Of a stretch of 64,000 nucleotides of DNA, positions 29,971-37,326 are shown one piece after another. The DNA is from an uncultured Prevotella sp. (GTDB lineage: Bacteria; Bacteroidota; Bacteroidia; Bacteroidales; Bacteroidaceae). The notes below the pieces were generated by a model, which was not told the origin of the DNA, did not search any database, and was given only the letters and a program-made list of their open reading frames with translations. The first letter of the stretch is position 1; each line of letters begins with the position of its first letter. The translations under genes were made by a program, and so were the position numbers. The DNA is taken from positions 23,358 through 87,357 of the forward strand of contig CALBLK010000006.1 of assembly GCA_937895845.1 (NCBI GenBank), read 5' to 3'.

Positions 29971-32136
29971 TCAGCGCACCACCTTGCCGGCTTCGGCATT
30001 GCGGTACCACTCAGTGTTCTGGCCGGCCGACTGGTTCCAGCCGGCAAATGCGGGATAGGCTTTCTCGATGCCCACGCGCTCCAGGGGCCACGCCCATGTT
30101 CCGGGCACGCAGATCATCTGCGGCACGCTGCCCTTGGCGGGGGCTGTGATGGTCACGGCCTCCTCGCCCTGCACGGCCACGCTGAAGCCACCCATGTTGT
30201 CGGCCATCGAGAAGTTGGCGTCCACGGTGACGGTGAGCGGCTGCCCTGCTGCGCCGCGGCTTTCGGTGTTGAGCATGGTGTTTGCGGGCGCCTTAGGGTC
30301 GATGAGGGCGTGAATCTCGCCCAGCGTGCCGGCGCCGTGGCAGATGTTGGCTGGCAAGGTGCCGCCGGCTGCCAGCGGCGTTACGGTGGCTGTGGTCTCT
30401 CCGGCCACGTGGCTCACGCTGAACACCACGTCGTTGAAGTCGTAGTCGTCGGTGGAGCCGAGGTCCTCACAGGCCACGATCCACTCCTCGGGCTGTGCTG
30501 CGGGGTCGTCGCCGGGCACTTCAATCACGCTGTCAGTGTCAACGCTGCCCTTCACGAGGAACACCATGTCGTTGAGGTCCTCGTCGTTTCCGCCGTCCTC
30601 AAAGCCCATGTACACGTTGCCGTTGTAGTTCCACATGGCGGCCTTCATGGCACCACGCGACTTGTCTTCGGGCTGCTGCCCTGTGTAGTGGTTGAAAGGC
30701 CCGTAATAGTGGCCTATCTCCTTGTTCAGCGCGGGCGTGCCATAGTTGAAGTAGCCCGGGTCGCAGCGGTAGGTCGGGTTGTCGATGCTGCCCACGTTCA
30801 TGACGAAGAACTCGATGTGGACGCCGGCGGGGAAGGTGTAGGAGGCGGGGTCGCCGTAGCTGTCGCCAAAGTAGACGGCGCGGTAGGTCGAGCCGTAATA
30901 CATGGTGGCGGCGCAGTTGTCGTAAGCCTCAGTGCCCTCCTGGTAGTATTGCAGGTCGCCCACCTCCTTCGGCAGTCCGTTGTCGGAGCTGATGGCCTGG
31001 GTGCGGTCGGCGTCGCGGAAGATGTTTTTCGAGGGGCGCGCGTCACCGATAAGGATGTAGCGCGGGGCGGCGGCGGGGTCCTGCCCGTCGCGGTAATAGA
31101 AGTAGCCAAACACGTTTGCGTTGACCGTTCCTCCATAGATGAGGGGCAGCTGTATCTCGGTCTCGCCCTCGGTGGTGATGGCTGCGCCGCGCTCAATCTT
31201 GTCTACGTCGTAGCCCTCGAGCTGCTTCTTGGCGTCACTCCAGTAGACACACTGCTCGGCGAAGAACTTTTCCGGCCCGAAGAGTCCGTAGCACTGGCCC
31301 AGCTTCCACGGCTGCGCGGCGGTTGCTGCGACGTTGTCGAGCTTGTAGAAGTCGGGATAGAAGCCGATGGGCGTTGTTTTCTGGCGGTCCAGGGTCTTTG
31401 TCTGGCTGTTCCACGCGCCGCTGTACTGCAGCGCGCCGTTGCGCACGCCGTTGAAGCACCAGAAGCCCTCGCTGTCAAGCGTTCCCCCGACCCACTGTCC
31501 GCCGGAGTAGAGGTAGATGACGCCGTTTACCATCTTGAAGGTGTTGTCCTTGCTCCACACATAGAACGGGGTGCTCTCGGTCACCGCGCCGGCATCGGGG
31601 GTGTAGGTGGCCGAGCTGAGGGTCACCTTGCCGCCCACCGTCACGGGGCATGCCTCACCCAGCCGCCTGGGGGCGGCGGCCCGGCGCGCCGCCCTTGCCG
31701 CGGGTGCGCCGCCAACGGTCACGCGCCCGCCGTCAATGTTGTAGAAGCCGCTGGCCGCGAGATGCCTTCCCACGCGCACGGTGGCATAGACCTGCGTGAG
31801 GTCCTTGGCCACGTCAAAGGATACCGAGGGCGTTGCGGCGCTCACTGCCGTGCGCGCCAGCAGCCGTCCGCTGTTGGTGGTAAAGGGGTTGTCGGTGTAA
31901 ATGCGGAGTTCGCCACCTGCGGGCGGCAGGGCCGTGCCCACGGTGGCGGTCACCTGCGTGGCCATGTTCCAGTCCTGTGCGGGGTCAACGGCACCAAACT
32001 TGCCGGTCCAGTTGGCAGCATACTCCCTGGCAGCGCGGTCAGGGTCATAAACATCTGTCTCATGGCAGGCGGTCATCATCGCTGTGGCAGCCAACAAGGC
32101 TGGCACAAGTCTGCGGTTGTCAAAACAAATCTTCAT
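29971..32136 (-). CDS. Large LruC-domain lipoprotein
   Basis: A 721-residue exported lipoprotein: the signal peptide ends in a lipobox (LLAATAMMTAC, Cys about residue 24). The middle is a set of beta-rich segments with no family I can name. A conserved C-terminal part from about residue 490 has ACEDLGSTDDYDFNDVVF, the calcium-like acidic signature of the LruC domain, and an earlier related NDEDLNDMVF-like element (GGNDEDLNDMVFLV). Members are surface or periplasmic lipoproteins of Bacteroidota of unknown function. It is the only gene in its unit; a TATCTTTG element (32259-32252, minus strand) lies 115 bases upstream. Confidence 0.75.
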   Translation of the reverse strand: MKICFDNRRLVPALLAATAMMTACHETDVYDPDRAAREYAANWTGKFGAVDPAQDWNMATQVTATVGTALPPAGGELRIYTDNPFTTNSGRLLARTAVSAATPSVSFDVAKDLTQVYATVRVGRHLAASGFYNIDGGRVTVGGAPAARAARRAAAPRRLGEACPVTVGGKVTLSSATYTPDAGAVTESTPFYVWSKDNTFKMVNGVIYLYSGGQWVGGTLDSEGFWCFNGVRNGALQYSGAWNSQTKTLDRQKTTPIGFYPDFYKLDNVAATAAQPWKLGQCYGLFGPEKFFAEQCVYWSDAKKQLEGYDVDKIERGAAITTEGETEIQLPLIYGGTVNANVFGYFYYRDGQDPAAAPRYILIGDARPSKNIFRDADRTQAISSDNGLPKEVGDLQYYQEGTEAYDNCAATMYYGSTYRAVYFGDSYGDPASYTFPAGVHIEFFVMNVGSIDNPTYRCDPGYFNYGTPALNKEIGHYYGPFNHYTGQQPEDKSRGAMKAAMWNYNGNVYMGFEDGGNDEDLNDMVFLVKGSVDTDSVIEVPGDDPAAQPEEWIVACEDLGSTDDYDFNDVVFSVSHVAGETTATVTPLAAGGTLPANICHGAGTLGEIHALIDPKAPANTMLNTESRGAAGQPLTVTVDANFSMADNMGGFSVAVQGEEAVTITAPAKGSVPQMICVPGTWAWPLERVGIEKAYPAFAGWNQSAGQNTEWYRNAEAGKVVR

Positions 32137-32349
32137 TTCTCTCTATCTTTAAATCGGTTGTTCCCTAATAGACACTTCACTCGCGCCAAAGGCTATCCGC
32201 ACTTCTTTCACCTTATAATATAAGGGATAGCCAGATGCGACTTATTTTTTGCAAAGATAAGCAAATAATTGTTACTTTGTACAGATATATTTGTTAAAAA
32301 AAGCTGATTTAACCATTTTTTTACTATGTTTGCAAAAAGAGCACACACG

Positions 32350-33276
32350 ATGGAGACACTGAGAGACTTCACCTTTCTTCAGTCGCGGCTGGCCTCAGGC
32401 CGCCCGCGCAAGGCAGTAGCCCTGGCCTGTCCGCACGACAGCCACACCGAGTATGTCATTGAGCGCGCACTCCGCGAGGGCTTCGCGCGCTTCACCCTGG
32501 CCACATGCCGGCCACTGAGCGCCCACCTGGCCGCCGTGGCCGAGGCCAACAGCGCGTGGGTGCGCGTGATTGCGTGCGCCGACGCTGCCGAGGCCTCGCG
32601 ACGGGCCGTCGCCGAGGTGCGCCAGGGACGGGCCGGCGTGCTGATGAAAGGCACGGTGAACACCGACGTGCTGCTGCACGCCGTGCTCGACAAGCGGGCG
32701 GGACTGCTGGAGCCGGGCCGCGTGATGACCCACATCGCCGTGGCACACATCCCGGCCTTCCCGCGGCTGCTGGTGTTCTCTGACGCGGCGGTCATCCCGC
32801 GGCCCTCGCTTGAGCAGTTTGACGCCATCGTGCGGGCATGCGCCGCCAGCTGCCGCCGCCTGGGCGTCGCCAAGCCGAAGATTGCGCTCACCCACTGCAC
32901 GGAAAAGGTGAGCCCGCGCTTCGAGAACACGCTGTACTACATGGAACTGAAGCGCCGGGCGGAGCGCGGCGACTATGGCAGCGCGGTGGTCGACGGGCCG
33001 ATGGACGTGAAGACGGCCCTCGACGCGGAGAGCGCGGCCATCAAGGGCATCCACTCGCCGGTGGCCGGACAGGCCGACGTGCTGGTGTTCCCCAACATCG
33101 AGGCCGGCAACACCTTCTACAAGACCGTCACGCTGCTGGCCGGCGTCACCGTCGCCGGATGGCTCACGGGCACGGTGGTGCCCATCGTGGTGGCCTCGCG
33201 CGCGGACTCCGAGCAGTCCAAGTTCTTCAGCCTGGCGCTGGCCTGTGTCGGGGGCGGAGACGCAGATCAAAGGTGA
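32350..33276 (+). CDS. Phosphate acetyl/butyryltransferase family protein
   Basis: A 308-residue protein of the PTA/PTB family, which exchanges phosphate and CoA on short-chain acyl groups. Motifs seen: VLMKGTVNTDVLLHAVL, THIAVAHIPAFPRLLVFSDAA and, near the end, LVFPNIEAGNTFYKTVTLLA. The length fits phosphate butyryltransferase and the Bacteroidota members near it rather than the longer Pta. Branched-chain or butyryl substrates are likely but unproven. No butyrate kinase gene is next to it. The ATG at 32350 is preferred because the in-frame ATG at 32326 falls within a TATGTTTG promoter-like element. Confidence 0.82.
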   Translation: METLRDFTFLQSRLASGRPRKAVALACPHDSHTEYVIERALREGFARFTLATCRPLSAHLAAVAEANSAWVRVIACADAAEASRRAVAEVRQGRAGVLMKGTVNTDVLLHAVLDKRAGLLEPGRVMTHIAVAHIPAFPRLLVFSDAAVIPRPSLEQFDAIVRACAASCRRLGVAKPKIALTHCTEKVSPRFENTLYYMELKRRAERGDYGSAVVDGPMDVKTALDAESAAIKGIHSPVAGQADVLVFPNIEAGNTFYKTVTLLAGVTVAGWLTGTVVPIVVASRADSEQSKFFSLALACVGGGDADQR

Positions 33277-33344
33277 GCGCACCCACCACGCGCTTGACTT
33301 ATGTCAACAAAAGGTGCCTTTTCGCCGAAAAACAGGCCGGACTG

Positions 33345-33376
33345 CTTGTGTGTACGCGCACAAACGGTTATCTTTG
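33345..33376 (+). promoter_or_regulatory. Promoter of the 31-codon microgene
   Basis: CTTG at 33345-33348, 20 bases, TATCTTTG at 33369-33376. One mismatch in the -33 box, as at rimP. Confidence 0.65.
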
Positions 33377-33441
33377 CAATGTGTTCGCGAGAACATTTCT
33401 TATTCATTAGGTTAGTAGTTAATAGATTTAAGGTAAAGATT

Positions 33442-33537
33442 ATGTTATTAGATTTTCAAACAGCGGGCTTGTTGGTGGCCGCATTTGCAGTGACAGCGCT
33501 CTGCGTCTTCACGCTGGTGCACACCAACATCCGTTAA
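33442..33537 (+). CDS. 31-residue single-span membrane microprotein
   Basis: A short reading frame starting MLLDFQTAGLLVAAF and ending LVHTNIR, with one hydrophobic helix (about residues 9-27) and a short polar end. I do not recognise the family. It is supported as a gene by its surroundings: a Bacteroidota promoter 65 bases upstream, a purine-rich AAGGTAAAGAT before the ATG, and an intrinsic terminator 7 bases after the stop. Codon choice is mixed. It could also be the leader peptide of a small RNA, but the completeness of the unit favours a membrane microprotein. Confidence 0.6.
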   Translation: MLLDFQTAGLLVAAFAVTALCVFTLVHTNIR

Positions 33538-33543
33538 AGGAAA

Positions 33544-33577
33544 CGCGGGGTGAGCGATTCATACCGCGCTTTTTTTT
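33544..33577 (+). terminator. Intrinsic terminator of the microgene
   Basis: CGCGG (33544-33548) pairs with CCGCG (33564-33568) with additional inner pairs, followed by eight T. Confidence 0.8.
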
Positions 33578-34424
33578 GCCCTTTAGCCAACCGCCCCGCG
33601 CAGCGGACAGTCTCACATGGGCCGGAGCCGCCGCCCAGACGAAGCCATGCAAGTGCATTTAGGCAACGGAGACGATGCCAAAAGGCGGTTCACCGGGGGG
33701 GTGCTTTTATTATTATTTATTAACAATAAGACCTTTCCGCTTTAACATTTCACTTTGCTTCATCCGGGCAGGAGCCACGCCCCATCCCACGCCAGGGCAA
33801 CCGGGACAATCCTCAAGCAAGCGTTCCGAATGGCCGCTTTGGCGGCACCGGCGTCGGCAGCCGCGCGACTGCCCGGGCCGGATGCACCGTCTTGGCGCGC
33901 CATCCGCACCATTCCGCAGTGCCAGACGGGCGGTTCCGCCACACCGCCAGGCCCATATAGGCACGCCAAACAGTCCGTCTTGCACAGCCGGACAGCCGCA
34001 ATCCATGCACGAAAAACTGCACATTGGCAACAGGAAACGCGCAGCGCGTTCACCGCCAGCCACTTGTCAATGCACACGCAGGAGCGCGACATTTTCGGCC
34101 AGCGGCCGGCAAGTTCTGAAAAACGCAAAATTCTGATGAACAAGAGCGGATTTTCGGATAAGAAAATTAAGGATTGAAAGGATTTTTAACACAATGCAAA
34201 CAAAACGGGAAAGGGCAAACGTCCGCCTTTGCCAAGGGCACGGCGCGCCCCGCGGCGCAAAGGCAGCAGCCGGGGGGAGGCCGCAGGGAGCAGCCGGAAC
34301 CGGGCGTGCAGACCCCCCGTGACAGGCATCCAAAATAGTAATTTTACTTAATAAAAGGGGCAAACATAAGGCTTTTTGCAGAAATGTGATTAAATTTGCA
34401 CGCTAAACATTAGATTTCGCATAG
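33578..34424. other. 847-bp region without a recognisable gene
   Basis: Both strands hold only short frames with atypical composition and no family resemblance. Features present: an AT-rich stretch at 33705-33735; a perfect palindrome with a one-base centre at 34036-34050 (AACGCGC-A-GCGCGTT); a stem-loop at 34225-34264 (GCCTTTGC with GCAAAGGC); and, before the next gene, TAAATTTG at 34391-34398 as a probable -7 element. It may contain an unrecognised RNA gene or decayed sequence; nothing was identified. Confidence 0.5.
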
Positions 34425-35858
34425 ATGAAACAACTTTTCCTGACACTGTGCCCCATGCTGGCAACGGCTTTTCTGCTCTCGTCGTGCCTGGACAACGACA
34501 CCGACGAGGTGGCACTCTACGACGACACGGCCATCACCTCATTCAGCCTGACAGGCGCAAATCTCGTGAAGCACACCGTGGGCTCAGGCGGAAGGGATTC
34601 CATCTATACCATCAGCGGCGCGACAACCGTGTCGGCCATCAAGTTCCACATTGACCAGGTGAACAGGCGCATCTACAACACCGAGAAGCTGCCCATGAAC
34701 GTCGACGTGTCGAAAATGCTCTGCTCCATCGGCACGCGCAACAACGGCGTGCCGTTCATCGAGCCGCTGGAGCCGGGCGACATCACGTATGTCTCGACGA
34801 CAGACTCGCTTGACTTCTCCGAGCGGCGCGTGGTGCGCGTCTACTCTTCCAACGGCGCGGCCTACAGCGCCGACACCATCTACGTGTACCGCCACACCGA
34901 GGACGGCGACGCCTTCGTGTGGACACGCATGGCCGACTGCCCGCAGCTGGCCGGAGCCGAGGCGCTCAGGGCCGCCGCAATAGGCGGAAGGACGGTGGCG
35001 CTGGTGGCCAAGGGCGGGCAGACACTGGTCATGGAGGCTCCGCAGGAGACCGGCGGCAGCTGGGGCGACCCCCTGGCCACACTGGGCGGCGGGGCATGGC
35101 GCAACGCCACCGTGCGCAACGACTCGCTCTTTGTGCTCGACGGCACGGCGCTCAAGGCGAGCGCCAACGGACAGCACTTCAGCACCATTGCCGGCGCAGC
35201 GGAACTCCGCAGGCTCACCGGCTGCTCGTCAAGGGAGCTCTACGGGCAGGGGGCGGACGGACAGCTCCTGGTGTCGGCCGACGGCGGGCGCACATGGCAG
35301 CCGGACAGCATGGCCTACGAAGACCGGGAGGACAGTCTGCGGCTGGCCATACAGCTGCCCACACGCGACGTGACATGCCTGGGACGCCCCAGCAGCTACA
35401 TGGCCCAGTCGGACTACGTGGTGATGGCGGGCAACCGCGATGTGACACAGGAGGACTTCAAAAGTGACCGCAACGCGCGCACATGGCGCAAGATTGTGGA
35501 CTACGCCAATGGCCGGCCGCAGGGCCGGTGGATATGCACCAACGAGTATGACGAGTCAAAGTGGCCGCTGCCGGCCATGGAGGACCTGCAGCTCTTCGCC
35601 TACGACGGCGCACTGATGGCCATCGGCGGCAAGGGCACGGGGGCCTGCGCCGTGGAGGCATACAGCAGGATTTACGAGAGCCGCGACGGCGGCATCACCT
35701 GGAAAAAGGCCGCACAGGTGGCCCTGCCCGGCGGCATGGGCGCACGGCCCACGGCAATGGGCGTGACCGTGGACGCCGACAACTATATCTGGCTGTTCTG
35801 CGGCGGCACCGGCGAGGTGTGGCGCGGACGGCTGAACAGACTGGGATGGAACGAATGA
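34425..35858 (+). CDS. DUF6242-type lipoprotein
   Basis: A 477-residue lipoprotein; lipobox LSSC at about residue 21. After an Ig-like N-terminal part (about 35-165), the rest has beta-propeller character with BNR/Asp-box elements such as SADGGRTW and SRDGGITW. This corresponds to the DUF6242 family of Bacteroidota. It is the first gene of the envelope block and its stop codon overlaps the next start (ATGA). Function unknown; position next to the BAM and lipid-carrier genes is conserved in related genomes as far as I know. Confidence 0.75.
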   Translation: MKQLFLTLCPMLATAFLLSSCLDNDTDEVALYDDTAITSFSLTGANLVKHTVGSGGRDSIYTISGATTVSAIKFHIDQVNRRIYNTEKLPMNVDVSKMLCSIGTRNNGVPFIEPLEPGDITYVSTTDSLDFSERRVVRVYSSNGAAYSADTIYVYRHTEDGDAFVWTRMADCPQLAGAEALRAAAIGGRTVALVAKGGQTLVMEAPQETGGSWGDPLATLGGGAWRNATVRNDSLFVLDGTALKASANGQHFSTIAGAAELRRLTGCSSRELYGQGADGQLLVSADGGRTWQPDSMAYEDREDSLRLAIQLPTRDVTCLGRPSSYMAQSDYVVMAGNRDVTQEDFKSDRNARTWRKIVDYANGRPQGRWICTNEYDESKWPLPAMEDLQLFAYDGALMAIGGKGTGACAVEAYSRIYESRDGGITWKKAAQVALPGGMGARPTAMGVTVDADNYIWLFCGGTGEVWRGRLNRLGWNE

Positions 35859-36544
35859 CAGCCGCACGGCTCGCCATACTGGCGGCAGTCCTGCTCGCCA
35901 CCCTGGGGGCAGGGGCGCAGGAAGACCCGGAATACCGGGCCGAGATTGGCGGCGGACTGGGACTGGTGACCTATCAGGGCGACTTCAGCGGCAGCCTGTC
36001 CAAGAACGCGCAGCCGCTGTACGCGGCCATGGCAAAGTACCGCCTCAACCCGCGCATGGCACTGGGCCTGCGCGTGAGCCACGGCAAGCTGAAAGGCTCG
36101 ACAGACGGGGTGAAGACATGGTACCCGGGCATACACGGCGCCAAGGCTGACTTCAGCAACGCGGTGACCGACGCGAGCGTGACCTACGAGTACAACTTCT
36201 GGCCCTACGGCACGGGGCGCGAATACCGCGGGGCGCAGCCCCTCACGCCCTACATCGCACTGGGACTGGGACTCACCGTGGGCAAGAACAGCGGCGGAAC
36301 GGTGGTGGCCACCGGCCTTCCGCTGGGACTGGGGGTGAAATACAAGCTGACCGCGCGGCTGAACCTCAGCGCGGAGTGGATGATGCACTTCACCACGAGT
36401 GACAAGCTCGACGGCGTGGCCGACCCCTACGGCATCAAGAGCAGCGGCATGTTCAAGAACACCGACTCTTACAGCATGCTCCAGGTGTCGCTCTCGTATG
36501 ACATCTGGGCCAAGTGCAAGACGTGCAACAACGACAGAGACTGA
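35855..36544 (+). CDS. DUF6089-type outer membrane beta-barrel protein
   Basis: A 229-residue exported protein (signal peptide about 1-21, ending GAGAQ). The mature part starts YRAEIGGGLGLVTYQGDFSG and has about eight amphipathic strands, ending MLQVSLSYDIW then a short Cys-containing tail KCKTCNNDRD. This is the DUF6089 family. The ATG at 35855 overlaps the previous stop; an in-frame ATG nine bases earlier is an alternative. Likely in one operon with uppS and bamA. Confidence 0.78.
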   Translation: MTAARLAILAAVLLATLGAGAQEDPEYRAEIGGGLGLVTYQGDFSGSLSKNAQPLYAAMAKYRLNPRMALGLRVSHGKLKGSTDGVKTWYPGIHGAKADFSNAVTDASVTYEYNFWPYGTGREYRGAQPLTPYIALGLGLTVGKNSGGTVVATGLPLGLGVKYKLTARLNLSAEWMMHFTTSDKLDGVADPYGIKSSGMFKNTDSYSMLQVSLSYDIWAKCKTCNNDRD

Positions 36545-36567
36545 CAACCGACAACACAGGACACAAT

Positions 36568-37326
36568 ATGAACACTGACCATAACGCACCGGACATGCAA
36601 CGCATACCGCGGCACATCGCCATCATCATGGACGGCAACGGACGCTGGGCGGCCGCACGCGGAAAGGAGCGCAGCTACGGCCACCAGGCCGGAGTGGAGG
36701 CCGTGAGGCGCATCACCTCGGAGTGCACGCGGCTGGGGGTGGACTACCTCACGCTCTACACCTTCTCGACGGAGAACTGGAACCGCCCCGACGACGAGGT
36801 GGCCGCACTGATGGGCCTGGTGCTCTCGTCGCTCGAAGACGAGATATTCATGAAGAACAACGTGCGGTTCCGCGTGATTGGCGACACGGCACGCCTGCCC
36901 AAGGCGGTGCTCGACAAGCTGCGCGAGACGGAGGAGCACACGGCGGCCAACACGGCCATGACCATGGTGGTGGCACTGAGCTACTCGTCGAAATGGGAGA
37001 TCGCCAAGGCCGCGCGCGACATCGCCACGGAGGTGCGGCAGGGACGGCTCGACCCGGACAGCATCACCGAGGACACCGTGAACAGCCACCTGGCCACCAG
37101 CTTCATGCCCGACCCCGAGCTGCTCATCCGCACCGGCGGCGAGCTGCGCATATCCAACTTCCTGCTGTGGCAGATAGCCTACTCGGAACTGTACTTCTGC
37201 GACACCTTCTGGCCCGACTTCGGCGAGGAGGAGCTGCACAGGGCCATCAGGAGCTTCCAGAACCGGCAGCGCCGGTTCGGCAAGACCGAGGCGCAGGTGG
37301 AGAACGAAGACACGTGCAAACAATGA
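36568..37326 (+). CDS. uppS: Undecaprenyl diphosphate synthase (isoprenyl transferase)
   Basis: A 252-residue cis-prenyltransferase that makes the C55 lipid carrier for peptidoglycan and surface polysaccharides. Signature motifs: HIAIIMDGNGRWA with the catalytic Asp, YLTLYTFSTENWNRP, and the C-terminal ELLIRTGGELRISNFLLWQ. The ATG at 36568 is preceded by CACAGGA; an upstream in-frame ATG at 36514 lies inside the preceding gene. Its stop overlaps the bamA start by four bases. Confidence 0.96.
   Translation: MNTDHNAPDMQRIPRHIAIIMDGNGRWAAARGKERSYGHQAGVEAVRRITSECTRLGVDYLTLYTFSTENWNRPDDEVAALMGLVLSSLEDEIFMKNNVRFRVIGDTARLPKAVLDKLRETEEHTAANTAMTMVVALSYSSKWEIAKAARDIATEVRQGRLDPDSITEDTVNSHLATSFMPDPELLIRTGGELRISNFLLWQIAYSELYFCDTFWPDFGEEELHRAIRSFQNRQRRFGKTEAQVENEDTCKQ

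Noticed and set aside
29923..32223. A 766-codon open frame on the plus strand across the LruC gene
   Set aside because: Shadow frame; the minus-strand protein has a signal peptide, lipobox and LruC motifs.
32326..32349. Upstream ATG as start of the phosphotransacylase
   Set aside because: It coincides with a TATGTTTG promoter-like element, so the ATG at 32350 is more likely, though not certain.
33675..34177. Several 100-150-codon frames in the 33.6-34.2 kb gap
   Set aside because: They overlap one another on both strands, start inside each other and have low-complexity, Cys/Arg-rich content without motifs.
36723..37322. A 200-codon N-terminal extension of bamA
   Set aside because: It lies out of frame inside uppS; the signal peptide starts at 37323.
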